From JABMRP01 sp964444795 (GTDB lineage: Bacteria > Planctomycetota > Planctomycetia > Pirellulales > Thermoguttaceae): a DNA stretch of 64,000 bases. Each line of letters opens with the position of its first letter. Positions within the stretch are counted from its first letter, which is position 1. The position numbers and the translations under genes were made by a program. This document shows, in pieces, positions 17,056 through 26,579 of this stretch. Below the pieces are notes generated by a model. That model worked only from the letters and a program-made list of their open reading frames with translations, was not told the origin of the DNA and did no database searches. The stretch lies in assembly GCA_964444795.1 (NCBI GenBank), contig CAYUIQ010000003.1, forward strand, positions 49,440-113,439, given 5' to 3'.

Positions 17056-20000
17056 ATGATCCCCCTAGTTCCCGCGGATAACCGTTTACTCCTCGCCATG
17101 CCCTGCATCATTTTCGCTATGCTTCTCGGGCTTGCCGAACTATGCGGTGAACCGGGAGATACCGACTCGGCCGCGCGGATCCTCGACGAGACGGGCGTCC
17201 AAGGCGGGCTCGTCGTACACCTCGGATGCGGCGATGGCCGGCTCACCGCCGCGCTGCGGGCCGATGATCGGTACCTCGTGCATGGCCTGGACCGCGACGC
17301 GAAAAACGTGGACACGGCCCGGGCCCACTTCCGTGCGATGCGACTCCACGGCGAGGTGACCGCCGATGTGCTGACCGGCCAACGGTTGCCGTACACCGAC
17401 AACCTGGTGAACCTGCTCGTGGCCGAGGACCTCGGCGACGTTGCGATCGAAGAAGTGATGCGAGTGCTCGTGCCGCACGGCGTGGCGTTCTTCGCTTCGG
17501 GCAACGAGTGGACAAAGACGGTCAAGCCGTGGCCGGAGGGTATGGACCAATGGACGCATTGGCGGCACGCCGCCGACGGCAACATGGTCTCCCGGGATCA
17601 ACTCGTCGGCCCGCCGCGGCACGTCCAATGGGTCGAGGGACCGCTGTGGCAGCGGCATCACGGCATCGTACCCAGCATCACGACGATGGTCTCGGCTGGC
17701 GGGCGGATCTTCGCCATCGCCGACGAAGTGCCGCTTGGCGTGGCCGGTGGTGCCGACCGCTGGCATCTGATCGCCCGCGATGCGTTCAACGGGCGATTGC
17801 TCTGGCGGCGCCCCATCGGCGATTGGGGCTCCGAGGCCTGGAGCTATTGGACCGAAGGACACGGGGCCCGGTTCAATCATCCGATCCACGTACGCAAACG
17901 TCTGGTGGCCATGGGCGATCGGGTATTCGTTACCCTCGGGTACAACGCCCCGGTCAGTGCCATCGATGCGGCTACCGGCGAAACGGTCGCGACCTACGAG
18001 GGAACCCAATACACCGACGAGATCGTCTGCCGCGATGGAACGCTCTATCTTTCGGTCAACGACCGCGAGCAACGCCCCTGGCCGGGCGAAGGCGTGTCGC
18101 CCCGGCCGACCTCGAAGGAACTCTCGCAGAAACGCATCTGGGCCGTCGACGTCGAATCGGGTGCCGTGCGGTGGAAGAGCGAGCCGCTGACCGGCCGGTC
18201 GAGCAAACCGGACCGCCTGGGGTCGATGCAACACGTCAATCTGACCGCCGCCACCTCGGGCGTGTTCCTGGTCGACGAGAAGGACGTCGTTTGCCTCGAC
18301 CCGAAGACTGGCCAGACGCGATGGCGCAGTGCGAGACTCTTTCGCGAGCAACCGCCCGAGAAGCCGCACAACGTCTCCTATCTGTACCATTGCCTCAACG
18401 ACGTCAACCTCAACGTGATGATCCTCTACCGCGGCGTATTGCTGGTGCTCCATCCTCGCGAGCAACCGTCGTGGGTGTGGCGAACTCCGGCGGTGCTCCA
18501 GGCGATCGACCCCGATAGCGGCAAGGAATTGTGGCGATTCGAAGCAACGCCGATTACCTGCCTCGATGAGCCCGACCTGTTGGGCATCGGCGGGCTCGTT
18601 TGGCTGCCCGACCGACAGAAGCAAACGGCCATCGGGCTGGATCCGGCCACGGGCCGAGTGGTCAAGACGCTTTCGATCAAGGATGCGCTGGCCGTCGGTC
18701 ACCACCATCGTTGTTATCCCAATCGGGCCACGGAAAACTATTTGATTCTCGGCCGGCGCGGGGCGGAGTTTGTCGATTTGGCCACCGGGCAGGTCGACCA
18801 GTACCACTGGGCTCGCGGCGCGTGCCGGTACGGCCACATGCCGGCCAACGGCCTGCTGTACCGGCCTCCCGACCCGTGCAAATGTTACACCAGCGGCAAG
18901 CTCCAAGGTTTTTTTGCGTTGGCGTCACAGCACGCGGCGGCAAGTTTCACCAAGAGCCTGACCGACGAGGGAGCCTACCAGCGGGGTCCGGCTTACGACG
19001 CGGTCGACCCGCCGGCCGAAACTCCCGACGCCGGCGCGTGGCCCACGTATCGCCACGACCCGGCCCGAAGTGGTTTCACGCCAACTTCCGTGCCGAGGCC
19101 GTTGAAACCGCTGTGGGAGGCCCCGATCGGCGGTAAGTTGAGCAGCCCGGTAATCGCCGGAGGAAAGCTGTTTGTCTCCGCCGTTGATCGGCATCAGGTT
19201 CATTGTGTCGATGCGGCCAGCGGCAAGGCGATCTGGAGCCATACGGCCTCGGGGCGCGTCGATTCGCCCCCGACCATTTACCGCGGCACGGCCCTATTCG
19301 GATGTGCCGACGGCTCGGTCACCTGTCTGCGCTCCAGCGACGGGCAGTTGGTCTGGCGCCGGCGCGTCGCGCCGGGCACTCGACTGGTGATGGCGCGCGG
19401 CCGGTTGGAGTCGGCGTGGCCGGTGCCGGGAAGCGTGCTCGTGGCCGACGGCATCGTCTATTGCACGGCCGGCCGATCATCGTTTCTCGACGGCGGCGTG
19501 TATGCTTGCTCGCTGGACGCAGCGACCGGCGAGTTGCTCCAGCGGACCCAGATCAACGAGGTTCAACCGTTCGTCCCCAGCGGCAATCGGCTGCCGCCGG
19601 AAGCGGTGGGCGCCTTGGCCGACATTCTCGTGACCGACGGACAGGCCGTCTATCTGCGGCACCGGAAACTCGACTTCACCACGCCCCCGAAGTTGAGCCC
19701 CGGACTGGCGCCGGGCGGACCAAACCGGCGGCTGATCGCCGACGGCGGCTTTCTCAATGAGCAGTGGTTTCACCGGGCCTTCTGGCACTACGGGCAGATT
19801 CAAGGCAACCTGATGGTCGTCGATCCGCGGCAAGTCTACACGGCCGCCGCCAGCCGATCGGGCGACGACAACTTCGCCTTCTACGTACCCGCCGGCGCAC
19901 GACGCGACCGGGTCAGCCGAAGCGACGGCACCGACAAGACCGGGTGGCTCGTCAACACGGCCGTCCAATACGGCGGGTATCACCTCTTCGCGCGGAGCCA

Positions 20001-20364
20001 CACACCGTCGCCCACCGAGAAAAACGGCCAGGCGGCGCGCCGGAGTAAGGCTCGACCGGCCACGGGCGACCGGTGGCATCACGACAAGTTCCCCATCGCA
20101 CCCTGGGCCATGGTCGTCGCCGACGATACGCTGTTGATAGCCGGCTTCCCGGACCCAATCGACGTGGACGACCCTTGGGCGACGCTCGAGGGCCGCCGCG
20201 GCGGCGTGATCCGGATGCTTTCCAAGACGGATGGCACCATGTCGGCCGAGATCAAGCTCCCCTCGCCGCCGGTCTGGGACGGCGTGGCCGCGGCTTACGG
20301 ACGCGTCTATCTTTCGACCAAGAGCGGCAAGGTACTCTGCTTGGGAAGTGCTTCCGTACCGTAG
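17056..20364 (+). CDS. giant secreted methyltransferase-fold / PQQ-type propeller protein (paralogue B)
   Basis: 1102 residues. Hydrophobic export signal about 10-30. SAM-methyltransferase-like domain (about 40-155) with VHLGCGDGRLTAAL and LPYTDNLVNLLVAED. Linker DQWTHWRHAADGN. Propeller halves start after GPPRHVQWVEG and at WPTYRHDPARSGF (about 662). The Cys/His-rich signature is present: HHRCYPNRATE, RGACRYGHMP, PCKCY. No LamG domain: the second half runs directly into the closing segment APWAMVVADDTLLIAGFP. Closest in layout to paralogue D (both share the GSEAW/GWRQW-type loop). It starts 59 bases after the sulfatase stop, so the two may be co-transcribed. Function unproven, as for paralogue A. 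Confidence 0.8.
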   Translation: MIPLVPADNRLLLAMPCIIFAMLLGLAELCGEPGDTDSAARILDETGVQGGLVVHLGCGDGRLTAALRADDRYLVHGLDRDAKNVDTARAHFRAMRLHGEVTADVLTGQRLPYTDNLVNLLVAEDLGDVAIEEVMRVLVPHGVAFFASGNEWTKTVKPWPEGMDQWTHWRHAADGNMVSRDQLVGPPRHVQWVEGPLWQRHHGIVPSITTMVSAGGRIFAIADEVPLGVAGGADRWHLIARDAFNGRLLWRRPIGDWGSEAWSYWTEGHGARFNHPIHVRKRLVAMGDRVFVTLGYNAPVSAIDAATGETVATYEGTQYTDEIVCRDGTLYLSVNDREQRPWPGEGVSPRPTSKELSQKRIWAVDVESGAVRWKSEPLTGRSSKPDRLGSMQHVNLTAATSGVFLVDEKDVVCLDPKTGQTRWRSARLFREQPPEKPHNVSYLYHCLNDVNLNVMILYRGVLLVLHPREQPSWVWRTPAVLQAIDPDSGKELWRFEATPITCLDEPDLLGIGGLVWLPDRQKQTAIGLDPATGRVVKTLSIKDALAVGHHHRCYPNRATENYLILGRRGAEFVDLATGQVDQYHWARGACRYGHMPANGLLYRPPDPCKCYTSGKLQGFFALASQHAAASFTKSLTDEGAYQRGPAYDAVDPPAETPDAGAWPTYRHDPARSGFTPTSVPRPLKPLWEAPIGGKLSSPVIAGGKLFVSAVDRHQVHCVDAASGKAIWSHTASGRVDSPPTIYRGTALFGCADGSVTCLRSSDGQLVWRRRVAPGTRLVMARGRLESAWPVPGSVLVADGIVYCTAGRSSFLDGGVYACSLDAATGELLQRTQINEVQPFVPSGNRLPPEAVGALADILVTDGQAVYLRHRKLDFTTPPKLSPGLAPGGPNRRLIADGGFLNEQWFHRAFWHYGQIQGNLMVVDPRQVYTAAASRSGDDNFAFYVPAGARRDRVSRSDGTDKTGWLVNTAVQYGGYHLFARSHTPSPTEKNGQAARRSKARPATGDRWHHDKFPIAPWAMVVADDTLLIAGFPDPIDVDDPWATLEGRRGGVIRMLSKTDGTMSAEIKLPSPPVWDGVAAAYGRVYLSTKSGKVLCLGSASVP

Positions 20365-20497
20365 CCATCTCGCCGGGTGCCATCCAGCCGTGCGTCTGGG
20401 GAACTTTTTCCGACGGTGCATCGTCTCAACAGGTGGACCGGTGCGCCCGGCGGGACCACCACCGCGTCCCGAAAACGCCAGAAACAGGACAAGAACC

Positions 20498-22012
20498 ATG
20501 CTTTCACGGTGCCGTTGGCTATTCCTTTCGCTGTTCTTGGGGCTGGCAGGGCCCGCTCTGGCCGACGTGGATCTCGTGACTATCCCCCGACGGGAGGGCA
20601 CGCAGCTTACGATCTACAACTCCGAAGACATCACGATGGTCCGCGAACACCGGCTCTTGACTGTCAAGCCGGGCGTCAACCGCATCCAATTCACCTGGGC
20701 TAATACGCTGATCGACCCGACCAGCATCGACTTTCGCATCCTCGACCACCAGGACAAGGTCGACCTGATCGACACGACGTTTCCCTCCGGCCGTAACGAC
20801 GCCCTTCAGTGGAACATCCAGAGTCAGATGGCGGGCAAGCTTCCCGTGGAGATCCGCTACTTCACCAGCGGCATCACCTGGAAGGCGGATTACGTGGGCA
20901 TTGCCAACGAGGATGAAACCGAGTTGCGGCTGACCGGCTATGTCCGCGTGGAGAACAACTCCGGCGAGTTGTACGACAACGCCCAGACGCGGCTGGTCGT
21001 GGGGACGATCAATCTGGTGGAGAAGATCTCCGATCTTGCCACAAGGCCCGCGCCGGGCCAGTGGAGGACACTAGATGAAGGAAAGCGTCGCGAACTCCTC
21101 TTGGGGTTTACCACAGCGACAAGGGATGCCGAGGATCCGCTTAGCGTTGCCGATTTTGCAGCGATGCCCGAGAACAAGCCCGGCGCCAAACCAAAGCGAG
21201 TCGTCAAGCAAGGCCTTTCAGAGTACTTCCTCTTCGCGATCGAAGGCCGCGAGAACATCAAGGATAAAGAGCCCAAGCGATTGATCTCGATGAAGGTGGC
21301 CGACGTGCCGCTGGAGTGTGTCTACAAATTGTCCGACCGCGACGGGGGCACGGACATCACGAAGTATTATCGATTCAAGAATGAAAAGTTGCTCGGTGAC
21401 GACGGCGAGGAGAAGGATCTTCCGGCGATGGAGAACCTGGGGCTCTCGCCGCTGCCCGACGGCAACGTGCGGCTCTTCTCGGAGTACCAGAACAAGGACC
21501 TGGCATACGTCGGCGGCACGGCGACGAAGTACGTGCCCATCGGCGATCGCGTGGAGGTCAACGTCGGCCGCGATCCGGAGATCACCATCGCCCGGCGGGT
21601 GAAGGACCGGCGGATCACCAACACGGTGGCCCGGCAGTACAAGCGGCGGCTGGACAACACCTGGGTCCTCTACTACGACCTGATCGACTACGACGAGACG
21701 TTGGTGTACGAAGAAGAGATCGTCTCCGGCAAGCCGGTGGCGGCGAAGGTCGAGTTGGAGCGACGCTTCGACGCCGACGTGGTACTTTGGGGTAGCGACG
21801 GCAAGCCGAAGGACTGGGACAGCAACGAACCGGGGGCGTACGTCGATCTTCACGAAATCGACGGCCGGGTTGAACGGGTCGACCAGAACCACGTCAAATA
21901 CTTCCTCGATCTCGAACCGGGCGAAAAGCGGTTCGTCAAGTACCGCGTCACGTACAAACGCCGTAAGATGGCGCCCGAGTTGAATACCGAGAGGAAACGC
22001 GAACCGCTGTAA
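20498..22012 (+). CDS. secreted DUF4139 domain protein
   Basis: 504 residues with a signal peptide (about 1-22, GLAGPALADV). After it, LTIYNSEDITMVREHRLLTVKPG matches the N-terminal strands of DUF4139/mucoidy-inhibitor-A-like proteins, and PVEIRYFTSGITWKADYVG is the DUF4139 hallmark. The C-terminal 78 residues (from DVVLWGSDGKPKDWDS) are repeated almost exactly as a separate gene at 22785-23084. Role unknown; all members are envelope-associated. It opens a run of five exported proteins with gaps of 5-32 bases. The ATG at 20498 starts the signal peptide; the upstream frame only overlaps paralogue B. Confidence 0.75.
   Translation: MLSRCRWLFLSLFLGLAGPALADVDLVTIPRREGTQLTIYNSEDITMVREHRLLTVKPGVNRIQFTWANTLIDPTSIDFRILDHQDKVDLIDTTFPSGRNDALQWNIQSQMAGKLPVEIRYFTSGITWKADYVGIANEDETELRLTGYVRVENNSGELYDNAQTRLVVGTINLVEKISDLATRPAPGQWRTLDEGKRRELLLGFTTATRDAEDPLSVADFAAMPENKPGAKPKRVVKQGLSEYFLFAIEGRENIKDKEPKRLISMKVADVPLECVYKLSDRDGGTDITKYYRFKNEKLLGDDGEEKDLPAMENLGLSPLPDGNVRLFSEYQNKDLAYVGGTATKYVPIGDRVEVNVGRDPEITIARRVKDRRITNTVARQYKRRLDNTWVLYYDLIDYDETLVYEEEIVSGKPVAAKVELERRFDADVVLWGSDGKPKDWDSNEPGAYVDLHEIDGRVERVDQNHVKYFLDLEPGEKRFVKYRVTYKRRKMAPELNTERKREPL
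21776..22012 (+). repeat. duplicated coding segment, parent copy
   Basis: 237 bp encoding the last 78 residues and stop of the DUF4139 protein. It is matched without indels by 22848-23084, on the same strand 1072 bp downstream. Confidence 0.9.
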
Positions 22013-22044
22013 AGAAGTCAAACCTTTCCCCGAAAGGACCGACC

Positions 22045-22779
22045 ATGAAAACCGTGACCGTGTTCGGCGCTGCAGTTGTGTTGCTGATTGGCGTGGCGGA
22101 GAAGGGCCATGCGGGCGAATCGAAGATCGTCAGTTCGTTCGACGCGGGCCCGGAAGGTTGGAAAGCAAATGGCGGACAACAAGGCCATCAGCCGGGCGAC
22201 CCGGATCACAGTGGCTATCTGCAAATCGCCGACGCCGACAGCAGCAACATGACGGTGGTTGCGCCGGAGCAGTTCATCGGCAACCTTTCGAGATTTGAGG
22301 GAGGGATGCTGAGTTTCGCCGCTCGGGAAGTCGACGCTCCTGGAGGCCGTTCGTTCTCGACGTTCGGCGAGGTGACCATCTTTGGCGGAGGCTGGGAGGT
22401 CCGTGCTGACCTTGCCGCCGGCCCTGCCACGCGAACGTGGAGAACCTATTCCATTCCCCTGATCGCCGCGGACTGGCAGGTCGAACCGTCCACGTGGCGA
22501 AAAGTTCTCTCAGACGTTAAGGCGATCACGGTGAATCTCGAAAGCTCGTCCCCCGTGGTAGAGACCGTCGGATTCGACGACTTTCAGTTATGCATGCGGC
22601 CCGACATGATTGCTCCCGAGGAATTCCAACGCCTCGATCTAAACGGTGACGGTAAGCTCAACGCCGACGAGTTCCCAGAGCGGCTGAGAGGCTACTGGAA
22701 GTACATCGACACGAACCAGGACGGCTGGGTGGACCGCTTTGAAGTGAAGCGCGACCGGGCCGCCATACCGGACGAGTAG
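22045..22779 (+). CDS. secreted laminin-B-like domain plus EF-hand protein
   Basis: 244 residues. Signal peptide about 1-24. Residues about 30-190 (SSFDAGPEGWKANGG, GGMLSFAAREV, VETVGFDDFQL) resemble a laminin-B/carbohydrate-binding-like beta sandwich. The C-terminus has two EF-hand loops, DLNGDGKLNADE and DTNQDGWVDRFE, so calcium binding is likely. GAAAGGACC lies 5 bases before the ATG. It is inserted between the complete DUF4139 gene and the orphan copy of its tail. Confidence 0.7.
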   Translation: MKTVTVFGAAVVLLIGVAEKGHAGESKIVSSFDAGPEGWKANGGQQGHQPGDPDHSGYLQIADADSSNMTVVAPEQFIGNLSRFEGGMLSFAAREVDAPGGRSFSTFGEVTIFGGGWEVRADLAAGPATRTWRTYSIPLIAADWQVEPSTWRKVLSDVKAITVNLESSSPVVETVGFDDFQLCMRPDMIAPEEFQRLDLNGDGKLNADEFPERLRGYWKYIDTNQDGWVDRFEVKRDRAAIPDE

Positions 22780-22784
22780 GTATC

Positions 22785-23084
22785 ATGACCGGAAAACTCT
22801 GCATCGCTTCGTTCGCGTTGGCGGCGATCGCCGTCGAGGTCTCCGCCGACGTGGTACTTTGGGGCAGCGACGGCCAGCCGACGGACTGGGACAGCAGCGA
22901 GCCGGGCGCCTACGTCGATCTTCACGAAATCGACGGCCGGGTCGAGCGCGTGGACCAGAACCACGTGAAGTACTTTCTCGATCTCGAACCGGGCGAAAAG
23001 CGATTCGTCAAGTACCGCGTCACGTACAAACGCCGCAAAATGGGGCCGGAGTTGAATACCGAGAGGAAATGGGAGCCGCTGTAG
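22785..23084 (+). CDS. small exported protein, duplicate of the DUF4139 C-terminal module
   Basis: 99 residues: a signal peptide (MTGKLCIASFALAAIAVEVSA) joined directly to a 78-residue module that is 73/78 identical to the end of the protein at 20498-22012. Between the two DNA copies I count about 16 synonymous and 5 amino-acid-changing codons, which points to selection on the protein (or gene conversion). The start lies 5 bases after the upstream stop, so translation is probably coupled. No function is known for the isolated module. Confidence 0.65.
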   Translation: MTGKLCIASFALAAIAVEVSADVVLWGSDGQPTDWDSSEPGAYVDLHEIDGRVERVDQNHVKYFLDLEPGEKRFVKYRVTYKRRKMGPELNTERKWEPL

Positions 23085-23112
23085 TGGCGCGAACATGTTG
23101 GAGGGCCGAAGA

Positions 23113-25269
23113 ATGAAAACCGGTGTCTGGCGGGCACGTCTGATCGTCTGGCTAGCGGTTGTGACCGTTCCTGCTGCGTCCCCTGGTCAGGATGAGACGG
23201 AGTTCAAACCGATCCCCGGCCTCTCGCAGGAGAAGTTTGCGAAAGTCGAGGACCTGTCTGCACGTTTGCGCCAGCAGCAGCGGAACCTCATGGTACTACC
23301 CGATTCGGCTCAGATCCTCCGGGCCGACGAAGAACTGGGCAAGTTCTGCTCTGCCTCCGATCTGGTGGCAATCACGGTCTCGAACGACTCCGAACTGTGC
23401 CGCGCTGCCTTCTCGCTCTTGAGAGGTCCCTTCAACGCCGCGCTCACGGCAGATGACGCCACTGCTCTCTTGAGGCACGTTCAGGAGCCGACTGCCGACG
23501 AGGCGTGGAAGGCAGGCTGGGCTTCCGGCGTGTTGAGCGTGAACCGGCGGATTGGGGTCCCGGCGCTGATGAAGATCCTCCGTCAGCCGGGCGACGTATT
23601 TGCCCGCGTTCACGCCGCCGGAGGACTGTTTGGACGGGACTCCGCCGCCGACGCCAAACAGCGACGGGCGAGTGCTGCGGTTTTGCTGCAATCTCTGGGT
23701 AACGAGGATGACACGTCGCGGGAGGCCCACAACTACGCGCAGCCCTTGGAACCGTGGATGGTGGAGTGGCTCCTCGACCGCCTGGCTGATCCCGCGGTCT
23801 CGGCGACCTTCGTGAAGAGGGCGGCGAGCCGTCTCTCGGGTTGCGACCCGAAGGGCTACGAGAAGCCACTCCGCGCTTCTTTCCTGCGGGCTCTGAAACA
23901 CGCCGATCCGATGACGCGAATCCACGCCGTCCAAGGGCTACACAAGCTAGGCATGACGGAAACGGACATCCCTGTCTACCGGCGCATCCAGAGGGACGAG
24001 AACCCGCACGTACGACGGATGCTCTATGGGGGGTTGTCCGACGCGAAGGCGCCTTGGGCCGCCGAGGTTTTGATCGACGGCCTGGACGACTCACTGCCGG
24101 AAAACGTCGGCATCTGCGCCAGTGGCCTGATGAATCTAGAACACACACCCGCGGTGCCCAAGCTCATTGAGGCCCTTCGTCGGACTCCCTCAGGAGCCAA
24201 CCAGCCATTTGAAGACGGCTACCGCCAGGCGGGCGAGGCCACTGCAAAACTTGCCGGGCTCGAAGGGTACGATTTTCGAATGCTGACCGAGTGTGTCGGC
24301 AGCCGGTTCCTGCGTGCCACTGTGATTGTGAACCGGGGGGACGTGTACCGGGCGGAATGTACTCGACTGCTGAAATGGTGGGACGCCACGGGGAGCAAAC
24401 GGACCTGGGACCGTCCGCCTGCGTTGCCCCAAGACCTGGTGGCAACGAAGACGTCCCTCAAAACCGCCGGTATGAGGACCGTGGAAGTTGTGCGGGCTGT
24501 TGCCACTTCGGAATCGCACATCACCAGCAGGAGCGTTTCTCACGAGAGCACCGTCATGGGTGACATCGAGGGAGGCGGAGACGTGACGTGCGCTTACTGC
24601 CTTCAGAGTATCTCCGTTCTCGACGTGCTGGCCGGCGAAGGCAAGCGCGGCAGCCGCGAAATCGCGTATGGTTTTGTGGAGAAGGCCGAAGGATTCCCTC
24701 TTCCGCAGCCGCAGAGCCCGATTCCCGACGGCGCGCGAGTTGTTCTTGCGTTGGGTGTTCAAGGCAGTCTGCTGAAGGTAATACCAGACACGGACAAGAA
24801 TCGCCAAGCGATTGGTGAGATAGCCAATCGCGTGAAAGACCGTCCTCCGGCAGCGAAGGCCCTGATCGCGGCGATCGATTCGTTTTCACTGAAGATTGAG
24901 TATCATGGACCGAAAACCGAGTTGTACTACAGCGCCGTTTGCACCACCAGCCGCCAACGGCCTCCAGGCCTCCCGTCCCACTGGCTGGTCATGCAAAACG
25001 TCAGTGATCTATGGGCCTATCAGGCATTGGATCATCTCGTGCGAACCGGCCTGCTGGACCCGAAGGCTACTCGCGCCGAGCACAACCGGTCTCCCGCGGA
25101 AGAACCCTTCTATTCTCTCACCATAAGTGCTGAAGGAACGGAGAAGTACACGCGCAATCTCGGCTGGGGTAAGCAAACGTACGAAAGCCTGGAGGCGTTG
25201 GCCAAAGCCATTCAATACGACGGGGGAACCATGGCCAAGTTGTTGGCGCGGCTGAAAGAATCACAGTAG
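23113..25269 (+). CDS. secreted HEAT-repeat-like helical protein
   Basis: 718 residues. Signal peptide (MKTGVWRARLIVWLAVVTVP, cleavage near SPGQ). The central region (about 90-400) is built of helical repeats with HEAT-like spacing, for example DVFARVHAAGGLFG, DPMTRIHAVQGLHKLG and ENPHVRRMLYGGL. The C-terminal third (MRTVEVVRAVATSESHIT onward) has no family I recognise. GGAGGG lies 8 bases before the ATG at 23113; an earlier ATG at 23095 would place residues before the signal peptide. Member of the exported-protein run 20498-26502. Possibly a scaffold or interaction protein; no enzyme motif seen. Confidence 0.65.
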   Translation: MKTGVWRARLIVWLAVVTVPAASPGQDETEFKPIPGLSQEKFAKVEDLSARLRQQQRNLMVLPDSAQILRADEELGKFCSASDLVAITVSNDSELCRAAFSLLRGPFNAALTADDATALLRHVQEPTADEAWKAGWASGVLSVNRRIGVPALMKILRQPGDVFARVHAAGGLFGRDSAADAKQRRASAAVLLQSLGNEDDTSREAHNYAQPLEPWMVEWLLDRLADPAVSATFVKRAASRLSGCDPKGYEKPLRASFLRALKHADPMTRIHAVQGLHKLGMTETDIPVYRRIQRDENPHVRRMLYGGLSDAKAPWAAEVLIDGLDDSLPENVGICASGLMNLEHTPAVPKLIEALRRTPSGANQPFEDGYRQAGEATAKLAGLEGYDFRMLTECVGSRFLRATVIVNRGDVYRAECTRLLKWWDATGSKRTWDRPPALPQDLVATKTSLKTAGMRTVEVVRAVATSESHITSRSVSHESTVMGDIEGGGDVTCAYCLQSISVLDVLAGEGKRGSREIAYGFVEKAEGFPLPQPQSPIPDGARVVLALGVQGSLLKVIPDTDKNRQAIGEIANRVKDRPPAAKALIAAIDSFSLKIEYHGPKTELYYSAVCTTSRQRPPGLPSHWLVMQNVSDLWAYQALDHLVRTGLLDPKATRAEHNRSPAEEPFYSLTISAEGTEKYTRNLGWGKQTYESLEALAKAIQYDGGTMAKLLARLKESQ

Positions 25270-25293
25270 ACCGTCTTCTGAAAGGGAAAAGCC

Positions 25294-26502
25294 ATGTTAG
25301 CCAAGCCGCTGATCACCGCGCTGCTTTCGATCCCGCTGTCGGTCATCGCCACGGCTTCGGCGGAAATGCCGTCCGATCTCGACGAACAGGCTCTCCGGCA
25401 GCGCTATGCCGCGCTGGTCGAATCCCTGGACCACAGGCGTATCGCCAAGGAATACCCCAAGGCGGTCGAGAAGCTCGACTCTCCCGATCCCCAAGTGCTG
25501 ATCGCCGGTATAAAGACACTGGCGGCGACCGGAGAAATCGAGGTCATCCCCTGGATCGTCCCGTTCGTGGACTCCAAGAACGGCCATGTCCGAATCCGGG
25601 CAGGTTTGGGTCTGTTGAGCATTGTTGCAACCCACGAGTTGAAACGGCGAGACCCGTCTCGGACGGAGAGGGTCGTGATTATGCCCCCTTCGCCCGGCGA
25701 TCATGATCTACGACCGATGGCCTGGGTTATCCTCAAGATGTTGCGCGGCGTGGATGACGGCAACACGCATTCTTATGCCGCGGGCATGATTGGCTACTTG
25801 GGTCTGGAGCAATTCGAGGGTGAATTGCGAAAGCTCCTCCGCAGCCGGCACCCGGCCGTGACACGGGCCGCACACCATGCCTTGGAAATGCTCGGTGCCG
25901 ACCAGCCCAACTCTTTGTCGACGGCGGAACTGGATGTCGCCGACCAGTCCCAAAGAACGTTCGACGTGACTCAACAGGCGGACGGCAAACGGTTCACCAA
26001 GGCCTATGCGCTTATCCAAGAGGGGCAATACGAACAAGCACTGAACCTGCTGAAGTTGAACATCGCCGAAACGCCCAACGCGGGAAACATCGACTACTCG
26101 TATGGCTGGGCCTGCCTTTGCGCCGCCCATCTGGGCCGTCTGGACGAGACCCTCGACTACTATCGGGTGATGCGCACCCATTTCTACGGCTGGCTCCACG
26201 TTGGCGCCAACGGGGCGAACCGGAAGTGGGACGATCAGCTTGCCATGGCCCAACGGGCCGTTGCACATTGCGACGATCCCGAAAAGGATTCCGTACTGAA
26301 GAAGATGACGGAGTTGGACGAGTGGGCACGGCGAAAAATGCTGGCCGACCTCGAACGACTTGCCCGCCGCGCGGCCGGTGGCGATCAGGTCGCGATTCTC
26401 CAGTTGAGGCAATGCCCTCATGGGCTGGTGGATCTGATTGCCGAGGGACGGCTGGTGGTCACCGGTTCGCCCGAGAAGCTCAGCGCGGCACCCGCGCCGT
26501 AG
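25294..26502 (+). CDS. secreted HEAT/TPR-like repeat protein
   Basis: 402 residues. Signal peptide about 1-23 (ATASAEM). The N-terminal half has HEAT-like pairs (DPQVLIAGIKTLAATG, NGHVRIRAGLGLLSI, HPAVTRAAHHALEMLG). The second half looks like TPR (ALIQEGQYEQALNLLKLN, YGWACLCAAHLGRLDETLDYY). Last of five same-strand exported proteins; AAAGGGAAAA lies 6-7 bases before the ATG. It converges on the methyltransferase gene on the minus strand. No catalytic motif; likely a protein-interaction module of the same unknown system. Confidence 0.65.
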   Translation: MLAKPLITALLSIPLSVIATASAEMPSDLDEQALRQRYAALVESLDHRRIAKEYPKAVEKLDSPDPQVLIAGIKTLAATGEIEVIPWIVPFVDSKNGHVRIRAGLGLLSIVATHELKRRDPSRTERVVIMPPSPGDHDLRPMAWVILKMLRGVDDGNTHSYAAGMIGYLGLEQFEGELRKLLRSRHPAVTRAAHHALEMLGADQPNSLSTAELDVADQSQRTFDVTQQADGKRFTKAYALIQEGQYEQALNLLKLNIAETPNAGNIDYSYGWACLCAAHLGRLDETLDYYRVMRTHFYGWLHVGANGANRKWDDQLAMAQRAVAHCDDPEKDSVLKKMTELDEWARRKMLADLERLARRAAGGDQVAILQLRQCPHGLVDLIAEGRLVVTGSPEKLSAAPAP

Positions 26503-26579
26503 ATACCCCGTGTTGGCGACAACCTCGCGGACATCACCGGCGCGCGGATGCCGCACGAGAACGGCGCGACCGACACACT

